Assembly (NCBI GenBank): GCA_001896885.1 | Contig: MKRJ01000032.1 | Coordinates: forward strand, 1-64,000 | Origin: Rhizobiales bacterium 65-79 | Lineage (GTDB): Bacteria > Pseudomonadota > Alphaproteobacteria > Rhizobiales > Rhizobiaceae | Direction: 5' to 3' | DNA: 64,000 bases | Part shown: one piece after another, positions 51,857-61,237 of the stretch | Position numbering within the stretch: the first letter of the stretch is position 1 | How the letters are laid out: each line of letters opens with the position of its first letter | The notes under the pieces: model-generated | Seen by the model: the letters and a program-made list of their open reading frames with translations, nothing else | Told to the model about the DNA's origin: nothing | Databases searched by the model: none | Made by a program: the position numbers and the translations under genes

Positions 51857-53017
51857 TCAGAAGGCGATTTTCAAGCCTATCTTCCCACCGATCATGGCGC
51901 TGTCGGCGGAAACCTTGCCGCGCACTTCCGCGCTCAATGTCGCGCTTTTGGACATTTTCAGATTGAAGCCGGAAGAAAGCGCGGCGGAAAAATCCGCGTC
52001 GTCGAAATCGTATGTGTCGCCATCGAAGGCGATCGTATTCCTGTAGGAGAAGCGCTGTTGGAGTTCCGCCCGCAGATAAGGGCTCATCACCATGCCGTTC
52101 GCCAGGACGTAGTCGGCATAGATGCCGGGCTCGAATTTTACGGCTCCGAATGACAGCCGGCTTCTTCCGTAGTCGTTGCCGTCGCTGTCGTCATAGGGAT
52201 CGCCGTGGAAGGACACGCCGAGAATTCCACCGCGAAGGTCGAATTTGGCATGCTCCGAAAGCTTGAATATATGGCCGATGGAAGCCGTCACTGCGTAGCC
52301 CTGGGTATCGTAGCTGCCGGAGGCGTCCAGAATTCCGTTGTAGACATCGGAATTTCCAAGGAAGCCTGAGGCAGCGACGAGAGCGTAGCTGGAGCCGTCG
52401 CGGAAAAGGGCGTAACCGCCGAACATGCCGCTTTCGTTGACGCCACGGCCGAGGCCCGTGAGGCCCAGCAGATCGTGCAGGTGGACGTTCGTCGATGCGT
52501 AGCCCGCGAACAGGCCGAGGTTCAGGCCATATTGTGAATCGAAGTCGAAGTAGTGGCCTGCGTTGAAATCCAGGCTGATCGCAGCGGAGAAATCGTCGAC
52601 CCCGAAACTCGGCCCGGGGCCAACCAGGCCGGCGCCGGAGACGGTGTAGCCGTCGTGATGCGTATGCGCGAACTGGCCAGACGCGAAGACGGCGAAATCG
52701 GGAGTGAACTGGATGGAGGCCGCAGCAGGCCCCGCCGGCAACGCGGGCGAAAGGCCGAGATCGGCCAGGATCGCGTCGTCGCCGATGCCGTCGATCGTAT
52801 CGAGAAGGTTGTCGACGATGCCCGGGTTCAACGCGCTGTCGGGTGTCGGGACCGGCACTTCCGCGACAAAACTGTCACCGCAGAAAATACCGATGCCTGG
52901 CCCTTCGACGAAGTCGTAACTACAGTCGGCGGCCCGGGCGGGATGAACGTTCGAACCAAGAAAGCAGGCGACCAAAACCGCGCCGCAGGCGGAAAAGAGT
53001 CGGTATCTCCAACCCAT
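51857..53017 (-). CDS. Outer-membrane autotransporter-like beta-barrel protein
   Basis: The 386-residue protein has a signal peptide (FSACGAVLVACFLGSNVHPARA) followed by a short N-terminal segment with two Cys (CSYDFVEGPGIGIFCGD) and a C-terminal barrel of about 280 residues. The barrel has alternating aromatic/Gly strands (FAVFASGQFAHTHHDGYTVSG; YGLNLGLFAGYAS; FEPGIYADYVLANGMVMSPYLRAEL) and ends with Phe (GGKIGLKIAF), as in outer-membrane proteins. There is almost no passenger domain. GGGGGAT precedes ATG 53017. The function is unknown; it is convergent with clpV. Confidence 0.82.
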   Translation of the reverse strand: MGWRYRLFSACGAVLVACFLGSNVHPARAADCSYDFVEGPGIGIFCGDSFVAEVPVPTPDSALNPGIVDNLLDTIDGIGDDAILADLGLSPALPAGPAAASIQFTPDFAVFASGQFAHTHHDGYTVSGAGLVGPGPSFGVDDFSAAISLDFNAGHYFDFDSQYGLNLGLFAGYASTNVHLHDLLGLTGLGRGVNESGMFGGYALFRDGSSYALVAASGFLGNSDVYNGILDASGSYDTQGYAVTASIGHIFKLSEHAKFDLRGGILGVSFHGDPYDDSDGNDYGRSRLSFGAVKFEPGIYADYVLANGMVMSPYLRAELQQRFSYRNTIAFDGDTYDFDDADFSAALSSGFNLKMSKSATLSAEVRGKVSADSAMIGGKIGLKIAF

Positions 53018-53518
53018 CGACTATCCCCCGAAAGACTGTCCGCGTGGAATCATTCCAATACGCACGTCTCGGAGGAACCGCCGCCTTCTTCCCGCCCGCC
53101 GGCGGCCGCGATCCTCGTACGCAAATCATAACATACCGGCCGGGCCAGCGATACTTTCCGTCGCCCGGCGCCGAAACATGGTTAACCGCGGACGCCGGCG
53201 TTGCCGATCTGAAGTCGTTTTGGGAAGATGCCCGGTAATGGCCTTGAATCTCCGGAACATTTCTTCATGTCGACGGCCGATCCGGAAAAACGAGATGACC
53301 GGCGGCCACTGCCGCGCCCTGTGACCGAAAGGGCACGCGGCGCCCAAATCGGCATGGAGCGGCACGAGGATGGCGGTTGCCGGCACGGGGGCGTCTCTAT
53401 CTTTGCCGGACCGGATCGTGTAGGAATTCGAGATATTCGGGAACACGTGGCCGCAGCCATCCGGGCTTGATGCAGGCTACTGTCCGCCGTTGGCATGCTA
53501 GCCGAAGGGCGTACCGAA
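53018..53518. other. Intergenic region without a recognisable gene
   Basis: About 500 bases between the divergently transcribed beta-barrel and caspase-like genes. Several ORFs of 60-160 codons cross it in both directions, but none has a ribosome site at a sensible distance or a recognisable product. It presumably carries the promoters of both flanking genes. I see no clear hairpin, repeat or RNA gene. Confidence 0.5.
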
Positions 53519-54988
53519 ATGTGCCTTCGCGTGCTTCGTCCCTGGCCGGTTCTCGTGGCGTCCATCCTGTTGCTCGCCATCCTGGCGACCAACGCGGCCA
53601 GCGCCGCCGTCGATGCTGCGACGGGACCGCAACAAAGGGACCGGCTCGCCATCGTCATCGGCAATTCGGACTATCGGAGCGATCGTCTGAACGATCTTCC
53701 GAATGCATCCAATGATGCAACCAAGCTGGCGGACAGCCTACGCAGACTGAATTTCGTCGTCGTCCTGGGCACCAACCTCACCCGGGACGGCTTCGAGCAG
53801 ACCTTCAAGGAAGCCGACACCAAGCTGTCCAACGTTTCGGCCGTCCTGATCTTTTTCGCCGGCCATGGCATCCAGGTGAACGGACGCAATTATCTTTTGC
53901 CGGTCGACACGCCGGACCCGACCAGCCTGGAAGCGATCACGTCCGCCGCCATCAAGCTCGATGACATCATCGCGCGCTACGCCAGCAGGAATCGGCAGAC
54001 CTTCGTTTTCCTGGATGCATGCCGCAATAATCCGCTGGGGAACGGCGCCGGCGTCAGCAACGGCCTTGCGCAGATCGACGTCGGCGAGAACATGTTCGTC
54101 GCCTTCGCGACGCAACCAGGAAACGTCACCGTCGACGGGACGGGGCAGAACAGCCCCTTCACGACCGCGCTGCTGAAGAACCTGGAAATCCCGGGCTTGA
54201 GCGTTTCCGACATGATGATACGCGTCCGCAACGAGACGGAGGCGCTGACGGCCGGACGCCAGGTGCCATGGGACCAGTCAAGCCTGCGCGAGCAATTCTA
54301 TTTCACCGAGCAGCAGGTGCTCGATCCGGCGCAACTCAGTGCCAGCCTGTCCCGCATCCTTTCGGACCCGGTCGCCAAGAAGGAGTTGGAGGTGCAATTG
54401 GCTTCGAGCGACCTGCAGACCGCAGTCCTGATCGTCGGGCAGACCCTGCGTTCCGTGAGCATCGAGGGACACTCCGACGCGCCCGCGCCGGCCGGGGGTG
54501 TCCAGATGGCCAGCACCTCGGACGCCAGCGCCTTGCAGGAGGCGCACCAGAGCGTCGCCTCCGGCCTGCAAACCCTGATCGTCGGGTCTTCGGGCAGCGA
54601 GGAGGACAACAAGAAGACGGATCTGGTGCGGAACGTCCAGACGGAATTGCGTCGCCTTGGTTGTTACAGAATGCAGGTCGATGGCGATTGGGGCAAGGGA
54701 TCGCTCCACGCGCTGGCGGACTATTACCGAAATACCAGGCAGACCGGAAAACCGGCCGAGCCGAGCGTCGACCTCCTGAGCGATCTGTTCCTGCGTTCGG
54801 GGCGGGTCTGCAAGGAGCCGGTGATCGTGAAGCCGAAGCCGACCAGCGTCGCCGCGGATGCCGACGACAAGGCGCCAAGCGCGGGACGCAAGCCGGGTGG
54901 ACGGCGTTCCGCCGGCGCCGCCCGCCGTCCGGCAGCCGCGCCGCCTCCTGACATCGGCGGCGGGATTGGTATCGGTGGTATCTTCTAG
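53519..54988 (+). CDS. Secreted caspase-like (peptidase C14) protein with peptidoglycan-binding-like C terminus
   Basis: The 489-residue protein has a signal sequence (VLVASILLLAILATNAASA) and a caspase domain at about 45-275: RLAIVIGNSDYRSD, His116 in FFAGHGIQ and Cys168 in FVFLDACRNNPL, so the catalytic dyad is intact. A helical region follows, then a putative peptidoglycan-binding-like module (VRNVQTELRRLGCYRMQVDG; WGKGSLHALADYY) and a basic, Gly-rich tail (PPPDIGGGIGIGGIF). ATG 53519 with GAAGGG upstream is preferred to ATG 53495. It should act in the periplasm or at the surface. It resembles the caspase at 10505-11476 on the other side of the T6SS locus, including NYxLPVD after the His. 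Confidence 0.85.
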   Translation: MCLRVLRPWPVLVASILLLAILATNAASAAVDAATGPQQRDRLAIVIGNSDYRSDRLNDLPNASNDATKLADSLRRLNFVVVLGTNLTRDGFEQTFKEADTKLSNVSAVLIFFAGHGIQVNGRNYLLPVDTPDPTSLEAITSAAIKLDDIIARYASRNRQTFVFLDACRNNPLGNGAGVSNGLAQIDVGENMFVAFATQPGNVTVDGTGQNSPFTTALLKNLEIPGLSVSDMMIRVRNETEALTAGRQVPWDQSSLREQFYFTEQQVLDPAQLSASLSRILSDPVAKKELEVQLASSDLQTAVLIVGQTLRSVSIEGHSDAPAPAGGVQMASTSDASALQEAHQSVASGLQTLIVGSSGSEEDNKKTDLVRNVQTELRRLGCYRMQVDGDWGKGSLHALADYYRNTRQTGKPAEPSVDLLSDLFLRSGRVCKEPVIVKPKPTSVAADADDKAPSAGRKPGGRRSAGAARRPAAAPPPDIGGGIGIGGIF

Positions 54989-55098
54989 GCCAGTGCCGAA
55001 TTGACGCTCTGGACTACCCTTTGCTCCCGGGGAACTAGTGAAACTTCGGAACGAAAGCTTTTTACCTTCCGGCCGAGCGAGTCGACCGGGCACGGCTA

Positions 55099-55800
55099 TT
55101 ATTCACCTCGATCTTCCAGCATCAGCCGGTAGCCGACACCTGTTTCCGTCAAAAGGTGTCGCGGCCGTTCCGGATCGGCCTCGATCTTCTGCCGAAGCTG
55201 GCGGACATAGATGCGCAGATATTGCACGTCGGTCTCGCCGCCCCAGACCTCGCTCATCAGCATGCGGTGGGTGAGCACCTTGCCGGCATGGGAAACCAGC
55301 ATCCGCAATATGTCGTATTCCTTGGGGGTCAGCTTCACCTCTTCGCCGCGCACGCGCACGATGCGGCGCACGAGGTCGACCTCGAGATCGCCGCTGCGGA
55401 AAACCGGCTGTTCGCCCTGCTGCTGCAGGCGATGCCTGAGCGCCGCGCGGATGCGGGCGAAAAGCTCCGCCGTGCCGAACGGTTTCGTCACGTAGTCATC
55501 GGCGCCGAGGTCGAGCGCTTCGACCTTGCCTTTCTCATCCGCGCGGCTGGACAAGACAAGGATCGGCACGGCATTGCCGCCGTTCCGCAGGGTGCGGATC
55601 ACCTCCGTCCCGTTCATATCGGGCAGGCCGAGGTCCAGGATGACCAGATCGGGACGGGATCTTTCGATTTCGGCGAGCGCGCCGCGCCCGTCGGCTGCTT
55701 CGCCCACCTGGAAGCCCTGCGAGACCAGGCTGGTGCGCAACAGCCGGCGGATCGGCGGCTCGTCGTCGACGACCAGGATCGTGGCGGCATTCGCGTTCAC
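55099..55800 (-). CDS. kdpE: KDP operon response regulator KdpE
   Basis: The 233-residue OmpR-family regulator has a receiver domain with phosphoacceptor Asp56 in LVILDLGLPDMNG and a conserved Lys (DDYVTKPFG), followed by a winged-helix DNA-binding domain (VKLTPKEYDILRMLVSHAGKVLTHRMLMSEVWG; QYLRIYVRQLRQKIEADPERPRHLLTETGVGYRL). The GTG start at 55800 overlaps the kdpD stop (GTGA). It activates the kdp promoter when potassium is limiting. Confidence 0.96.
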   Translation of the reverse strand: MNANAATILVVDDEPPIRRLLRTSLVSQGFQVGEAADGRGALAEIERSRPDLVILDLGLPDMNGTEVIRTLRNGGNAVPILVLSSRADEKGKVEALDLGADDYVTKPFGTAELFARIRAALRHRLQQQGEQPVFRSGDLEVDLVRRIVRVRGEEVKLTPKEYDILRMLVSHAGKVLTHRMLMSEVWGGETDVQYLRIYVRQLRQKIEADPERPRHLLTETGVGYRLMLEDRGE

Positions 55801-58493
55801 AACACCATCTCCGGTTTGGAGGCATCCTGGACCGGCAGGGTAATCGTAAAGACGGCGCCGCGCCTGTCCACCCTGTTGCCGGCTTCTATCGTCCCGCCCA
55901 TGGCCTCGACGAAGCCGCGGCAGATGGCAAGGCCAAGACCGGTCCCGGCACGCTGGCTGTCCGATTTGCGCACGCGATAGAACTTGTCGAAGATGCGCTC
56001 CAGTTCCGCCTTCGGGATACCCGGGCCTTCGTCCAGCACCCGGAGAGCGACCGAATTGCCCTCGAGCCGGCCCTCGACCCGGATTGCCGTCCCGTCCGGC
56101 GCATATTTCGCGGCATTGTCCAGAAGGTTGAACAGGACCTGCTCGAACAGCACCGGATCGATCCTCACCATGGGCAGGTCAGACGCCAGCGCCGTTTCGA
56201 TACGATGGTCGCCAAGCATTTTTTCTGCCCGGTGCAGCGTGCTGCCGATCACCTCGCCGATATCGACGAAATCCAGATTGGGCGTCAGCGCGCCCGATTC
56301 CAGCTTGGTCATGTCGAGCAAATTAGCGATGAAGCGGTTCAGCCGCTCCGCCTCGTCCCGGATGGTGGAAAGAAGCATCTCGCGATCCTCCTTCGTCAGG
56401 TCCGGCAGTCCGGCCAGGCCGTCCGCCGCTCCGAGGATGGAGGCAAGCGGCGTCCGGAGGTCGTGCGAGATGGAGGTCAGCAACGCTCCCTGGAGGCGGT
56501 CGCGCTCCACAGCGCGCTGCGCCTTGTCGAATTCCTCCGACAGATTGATGCGCTCTATGGCCAGCGCCGCCTGGTCCGAGAGCGCGTCGAGTAGGCGTTG
56601 CTCGTCCGGCGTCAGGATAGGGCCCTGCTTGTCGCTGTCGAGGCCGATCACCGCCACCGGGCCGCGTCCTGTCCGCATCGGAACGAACAGGCGCTTCGCT
56701 CCAGGCAGCGTATCGGCGCCGCGACCCGCCGGCCTGTTGCTCTCCCAGCACCATTTGGCGGCGGCCAGGTCCGCCTCCTCGGCGACATCCTCCGGCGGCC
56801 AGGCGGCCTTCAGCTCCAGCGCCCCGTCGGTGGGCAGGAACAACACCACGCGCAGCTTGAGCATGGCGGCCACCTGCGAGGAGATCACCCACAAAAGGTC
56901 GTCCATCGAGGCGAGGCCCGCCAGTTTCCGGCTGAATCCGTAGAGGTCCTCGGTGGTGCGGGCGCGCTTGCGCGCCAGGATGGCTTGCGCGCGCACGCTC
57001 GCCGTCAGATTGGAGGCGACCAGCGCCACCACCAGGAAGAAGAACAGCGCCACGACGTTTTCGGGGTCCGAAATGGTGATGCTGAAGTAGGGCGGCAGGA
57101 AGAACAGGTTGAAGGCCAGCACGCTCAGCAGGCTCGCGAACAGCGCGGGACCGAGGCCGAAGGCGACCGCGCTGACCAGCACGGCGGTAAGGAAGACGAG
57201 CGCGACATTCTGCACGTTGAGGAAGCGGGCAAGCACCTCGCCGCAGGCGAGCGCGATGCCGACCAGAACGGTGCTGGTCAGATAGGGCCGCACGTCGAAC
57301 GGCGCCGAGGCCGGACGCGTGTCGATGTTTTTTGCCGCCAGGGCACCCCCGTCATCGCCGGTGACGACATGGACGGCCACGTTGCCCGCGCGTTTGACGA
57401 TCTCGTAGGTGATCGAGCCGAAAAGCAGTTCGTGCAGCCGCGAACGTTCGCTGCGGCCGATGACGATGTGGCTGAAATTGTTCTTCGCCGCATAGTCGAG
57501 AATTTCTCCCGCCAGTTCGTGACCGGGCACGGTCACCGCCTCGCCGCCCAGGCGTTCGGCCATGCGGAGCGCTTCGGCGATGCGGTCGCGTGCCCTGTCG
57601 CCAAGCCGGAGCGAACGCGGCGTCTCCACATAGAGCGCGGTCCATGGCGCACGCAGCCTTTCCGCCATCCGCCGCCCATAGCGCACCAGCGCCGCCGCCT
57701 TGGGATGCTCGTTGACGACGACGAGGATACGGTCGCCGGCCGACCACGGACCGGAGATCGCGTGCGCCTGCATGTGCGTAAGCAATTGCTGGTCGACACG
57801 CTGGGCGGTGCGGCGCAGTGCCAGTTCCCGCAATGCCGTGAGATTGCCCGGCGAGAAATAATGGGCCAGCGCACGCTCGGCCGTCCCCGGGAAATAGACC
57901 TTGCCCTCCTTCAGCCGCTGGATCAGGTCGGCCGGGGTGAGGTCGATCACCTCGATCTCGTCCGCCCGGTCGAGGAAGGCGTCCGGCACGGTTTCGCGCA
58001 CGCGGATGCGGGTGATCTGCTGGACGATATCGTTCAGGCTTTCCAAATGCTGGATGTTGACCGCCGTGTAGACGTCGATGCCGGCGGCAAGCAGGTCCTC
58101 GACATCCTGATAGCGCTTCGGGTGCCGGCTTCCCGGCGCGTTGGAGTGCGCCAGCTCGTCGACCAGCACCAGCGACGGCTTGCGCGCCAGGATGGCGTCG
58201 AGGTCCATCTCCTCCAATTGCCGGCCGTGATGGTCCACGCGTTTGAGCGGTATGATCTCGAAACCCTGGACCAACGCCTCGGTTTCGGCACGCCCATGCG
58301 TCTCGACGAGGCCGATGACGACGTCGGTGCCGGCGCGGCGCCGCGCGGCGGCGCTGAGCAGCATCTCGTACGTCTTGCCGACGCCGGGCGCCGCGCCGAG
58401 GAATATCTTCAGATGGCCGCGCGTCTCCGTCGACGCTTCGCGAAGAAGGGCCTCGGGATCGGGACGCTTGGGTTCACCGTTCTGGTCCGGCAT
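55797..58493 (-). CDS. kdpD: Osmosensitive potassium sensor histidine kinase KdpD
   Basis: The 898-residue protein has the N-terminal KdpD domain (FLGAAPGVGKTYEML; LVDELAHSNAPGSRHPKRYQDVEDLLAAGIDVYTAVNIQHLESLND), a universal-stress-like domain (ILVVVNEHPKAAALVR; HIVIGRSERSR), four closely spaced helices (about 390-500), a GAF-like region and the kinase core with His677 in SISHDLRTPLAS, then NLLDNAAKYAPDG and GTGLGLAI. ATG 58493 is preferred over an in-frame TTG at 58508. It is the sixth gene of the operon, 89 bases after kdpC. Confidence 0.96.
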   Translation of the reverse strand: MPDQNGEPKRPDPEALLREASTETRGHLKIFLGAAPGVGKTYEMLLSAAARRRAGTDVVIGLVETHGRAETEALVQGFEIIPLKRVDHHGRQLEEMDLDAILARKPSLVLVDELAHSNAPGSRHPKRYQDVEDLLAAGIDVYTAVNIQHLESLNDIVQQITRIRVRETVPDAFLDRADEIEVIDLTPADLIQRLKEGKVYFPGTAERALAHYFSPGNLTALRELALRRTAQRVDQQLLTHMQAHAISGPWSAGDRILVVVNEHPKAAALVRYGRRMAERLRAPWTALYVETPRSLRLGDRARDRIAEALRMAERLGGEAVTVPGHELAGEILDYAAKNNFSHIVIGRSERSRLHELLFGSITYEIVKRAGNVAVHVVTGDDGGALAAKNIDTRPASAPFDVRPYLTSTVLVGIALACGEVLARFLNVQNVALVFLTAVLVSAVAFGLGPALFASLLSVLAFNLFFLPPYFSITISDPENVVALFFFLVVALVASNLTASVRAQAILARKRARTTEDLYGFSRKLAGLASMDDLLWVISSQVAAMLKLRVVLFLPTDGALELKAAWPPEDVAEEADLAAAKWCWESNRPAGRGADTLPGAKRLFVPMRTGRGPVAVIGLDSDKQGPILTPDEQRLLDALSDQAALAIERINLSEEFDKAQRAVERDRLQGALLTSISHDLRTPLASILGAADGLAGLPDLTKEDREMLLSTIRDEAERLNRFIANLLDMTKLESGALTPNLDFVDIGEVIGSTLHRAEKMLGDHRIETALASDLPMVRIDPVLFEQVLFNLLDNAAKYAPDGTAIRVEGRLEGNSVALRVLDEGPGIPKAELERIFDKFYRVRKSDSQRAGTGLGLAICRGFVEAMGGTIEAGNRVDRRGAVFTITLPVQDASKPEMVL

Positions 58494-58582
58494 CGGTCGT
58501 GTGCTCAAACCGCCCTTTCAGCCATCCTGACGACGCCGCCGAGCATTGGCGTCGTGCGGCGCTTCCGCAAGCCTGTTCCGCT

Positions 58583-59152
58583 TCATTGCGCTTTGGCTTC
58601 GTCCAACGCCAGATTGAGTTCGAGCACATTGACGGTCGGCTCGCCCAGAAGGCCTCCGGTCCGCTGCTCGATATGGGAAGAAACGAGCGCGCGCACCGCA
58701 TCCTGCGAAAGCCCGCGCGCCGCGGCAACACGCGGCACCTGGAAGTAGGCCGCCTCCGGCGAAATGTCGGGGTCGAGACCGCTTCCCGAAGTCGTGACGA
58801 GGTCGATCGGCACCGGCGTGCCCGGATTCTGCTTTTCCAGTGCCGTCTTCTCCGCCTTCACGCGCGCGATCAGCTTTTTGCTGGTCGGGCCGAGATTGGA
58901 ACTGCCGGAATTGGAAGCGTCGTAGCCGTCGCCGGCCGCGGACGGGCGCGGATGGAAATAGCGGTCGCTGGCAAAAGCCTGTCCGATCAGCGCCGAGCCG
59001 ACGATCTTTCCGTCTCGTTCTATCAGGCTGCCGTTCGCCTGCCCGGGAAAGACCGCCTGCGCAATGCCGGTGACGGCCAGCGGATAGGCGAGACCGATGA
59101 GCAGGGTGAGGGCCACGGTCATGAAAAGAGCGGGGCGGATATGGGCGTACAT
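58583..59152 (-). CDS. kdpC: Potassium-transporting ATPase subunit KdpC
   Basis: The 189-residue protein has one N-terminal membrane helix ([25 protein letters not shown]) and a periplasmic domain with [49 protein letters not shown] and [10 protein letters not shown], all diagnostic. AAGGGA precedes ATG 59152. It follows kdpB by 14 bases. KdpC stabilises the KdpA-KdpB complex and raises nucleotide affinity. Confidence 0.97.
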   Translation of the reverse strand: MYAHIRPALFMTVALTLLIGLAYPLAVTGIAQAVFPGQANGSLIERDGKIVGSALIGQAFASDRYFHPRPSAAGDGYDASNSGSSNLGPTSKKLIARVKAEKTALEKQNPGTPVPIDLVTTSGSGLDPDISPEAAYFQVPRVAAARGLSQDAVRALVSSHIEQRTGGLLGEPTVNVLELNLALDEAKAQ

Positions 59153-59166
59153 GTCGAATATCCCTT

Positions 59167-61227
59167 TCAGGCGAGGCCGACGGCGGTGATGACGACATCG
59201 ATCGCCTTGATGCCGAGGAACGGCACGATGACGCCGCCGAGGCCGTAGATCAGGAGATTGCGCCGAAGCAGCGCGGCGGCGCCGATGGCGCGGTATTTCA
59301 CGCCTTTCAGCGCCAGCGGGATCAGCGCGATGATGACGAGCGCATTGAAGATGATGGCGGACAGGATGGCGCTTTCGGGCGAATGGAGCCGCATGACGTT
59401 GAGCGCCTGAAGCTGCGGATAGAAGGCGACGAACATCGCCGGAATGATCGCGAAATATTTCGCCACGTCGTTGGCGATGGAGAAGGTGGTCAGCGAGCCG
59501 CGCGTCATCAAGAGCTGCTTGCCGATCTCGACCACCTCGATCAGCTTGGTCGGATCGCTGTCGAGGTCGACCATGTTGCCGGCCTCGCGCGCGGCCATCG
59601 TGCCGGTGTTCATGGCGACGCCGACATCGGCCTGGGCGAGCGCCGGCGCGTCGTTGGTGCCGTCGCCGCACATGGCGACAAGCTTGCCCTTGGCCTGCTC
59701 GGCGCGGATCAGCTCGAGCTTGTTCTCGGGCGTCGCCTGGGCGAGGAAATCGTCGACGCCGGCCTCCGCCGCGATCGCCGCCGCCGTCATCGGATTGTCG
59801 CCGGTGATCATCACCGTGCGGATGCCCATCTGGCGCAGGGCGGCGAAGCGCTCGCGGATGCCGCCCTTGACGATGTCCTTGAGATGCACGACGCCGAGCA
59901 TCCTGCCGTCGCGCGCCACCGCCAAGGGCGTGCCGCCGGACTTCGCGACCCGCTCCGCGATCTGCCGCAGCTCGCGCGCCGCCGTCGTCGCGTTGGCGGC
60001 GCGGCCCCCGGCGGCGCCGGCGTCGGCAAGCATCGCATCGATCGCGCCCTTGCGGATGCTGGTGCCTTCCATATCGACCCCGCTCATGCGTGTCTGCGCG
60101 GTGAAGGGGACGAAATGTGCGTGCAATTCGCTCATCGCGCGGCCGCGGATGCCGTATTTCTCCTTGGCGAGCACGACGATGGAACGGCCTTCCGGCGTCT
60201 CGTCGGCGAGAGAAGAAAGCTGCGCGGCGTCGGCCAGTTCCCGTTCGCTGACGCCCGGGAGCGGCAGGAACTCGGTGGCTTGCCGGTTGCCGAGCGTGAT
60301 CGTGCCGGTCTTGTCGAGCAGCAGGGTGTCGACGTCGCCGGCGGCCTCGACGGCACGGCCGGACATGGCAAGCACGTTGAAGCGCACCAGCCGGTCCATG
60401 CCGGCGATCCCGATCGCGGAGAGCAGTGCGCCGATGGTGGTCGGGATCAAGGTCACGAACAGCGCCACCAGCGCGACGATCGGGATGGTGCCGCCGGCAT
60501 AGGCGGCGAAGCTCGGAATGGTGACGACCGCCAGCACGAAGATCAGCGTCATGCCGGCGAGCAGGATGTTGAGGGCGATCTCGTTCGGCGTCTTCTGGCG
60601 CTGCGCGCCTTCGACCAGCCCGATCATGCGATCGAGGAAGGTCGAGCCGGCCGCGGCAGTGATCCGCACCTTGATCTGGTCCGACAGCACCTGCGTGCCG
60701 CCGGTGACGGCGGAACGGTCGCCTCCGGATTCGCGGATCACCGGTGCGGATTCGCCGGTGATGGCCGCTTCGTTGACAGAGGCGATGCCTTCGATCACCT
60801 CGCCGTCGGAGGGGATGATCTCGCCGGTCTCGACCACCACGACATCGCCGACCTTGAGGCTGGTGGCGGGCACGACCTCATAGGTCGAACTGTCGGCCGC
60901 GAGCCGCTTGGCGTCGGTCTGCGTGCGGGTCTTGCGCAGGGCGTCGGCCTGCGCCTTGCCGCGCCCTTCGGCCACCGCTTCGGCGAAATTGGCGAAGAGC
61001 AGAGTGAACCAGAGCCAGAGGATGACCTGGAAAGAGAAGCCGAGCCGGCCACCGCCGAAGACAAGATCGCGGGCGAAAAGTAAAGTGGTGAGGATCGCGA
61101 CGATCTCGACCACGAACATCACCGGATTGCGGATCTGCACGCGCGGATCGAGCTTGGCGAAGGACGAACCGATCGCCGGGCCGATGATGGCAGGGTCGAA
61201 GACGCTGATTTCCGTGGACTTGGTCAT
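59167..61227 (-). CDS. kdpB: Potassium-transporting P-type ATPase subunit KdpB
   Basis: The 686-residue P-type ATPase has the phosphorylated Asp305 in [13 protein letters not shown], the TGES actuator motif ([16 protein letters not shown]), [14 protein letters not shown] and the hinge [25 protein letters not shown]. The length is normal for the family. It hydrolyses ATP to drive potassium uptake through KdpA. The gene lies 10 bases after kdpA. Confidence 0.98.
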   Translation of the reverse strand: MTKSTEISVFDPAIIGPAIGSSFAKLDPRVQIRNPVMFVVEIVAILTTLLFARDLVFGGGRLGFSFQVILWLWFTLLFANFAEAVAEGRGKAQADALRKTRTQTDAKRLAADSSTYEVVPATSLKVGDVVVVETGEIIPSDGEVIEGIASVNEAAITGESAPVIRESGGDRSAVTGGTQVLSDQIKVRITAAAGSTFLDRMIGLVEGAQRQKTPNEIALNILLAGMTLIFVLAVVTIPSFAAYAGGTIPIVALVALFVTLIPTTIGALLSAIGIAGMDRLVRFNVLAMSGRAVEAAGDVDTLLLDKTGTITLGNRQATEFLPLPGVSERELADAAQLSSLADETPEGRSIVVLAKEKYGIRGRAMSELHAHFVPFTAQTRMSGVDMEGTSIRKGAIDAMLADAGAAGGRAANATTAARELRQIAERVAKSGGTPLAVARDGRMLGVVHLKDIVKGGIRERFAALRQMGIRTVMITGDNPMTAAAIAAEAGVDDFLAQATPENKLELIRAEQAKGKLVAMCGDGTNDAPALAQADVGVAMNTGTMAAREAGNMVDLDSDPTKLIEVVEIGKQLLMTRGSLTTFSIANDVAKYFAIIPAMFVAFYPQLQALNVMRLHSPESAILSAIIFNALVIIALIPLALKGVKYRAIGAAALLRRNLLIYGLGGVIVPFLGIKAIDVVITAVGLA

Positions 61228-61237
61228 GGTGCTTTCC

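Noticed and set aside
53228-53470. An 80-codon plus-strand ORF upstream of the second caspase-like gene
   Set aside because: The GGGAAG before the ATG is directly adjacent, too close for initiation, and the product (charged, His- and Arg-rich) matches nothing.
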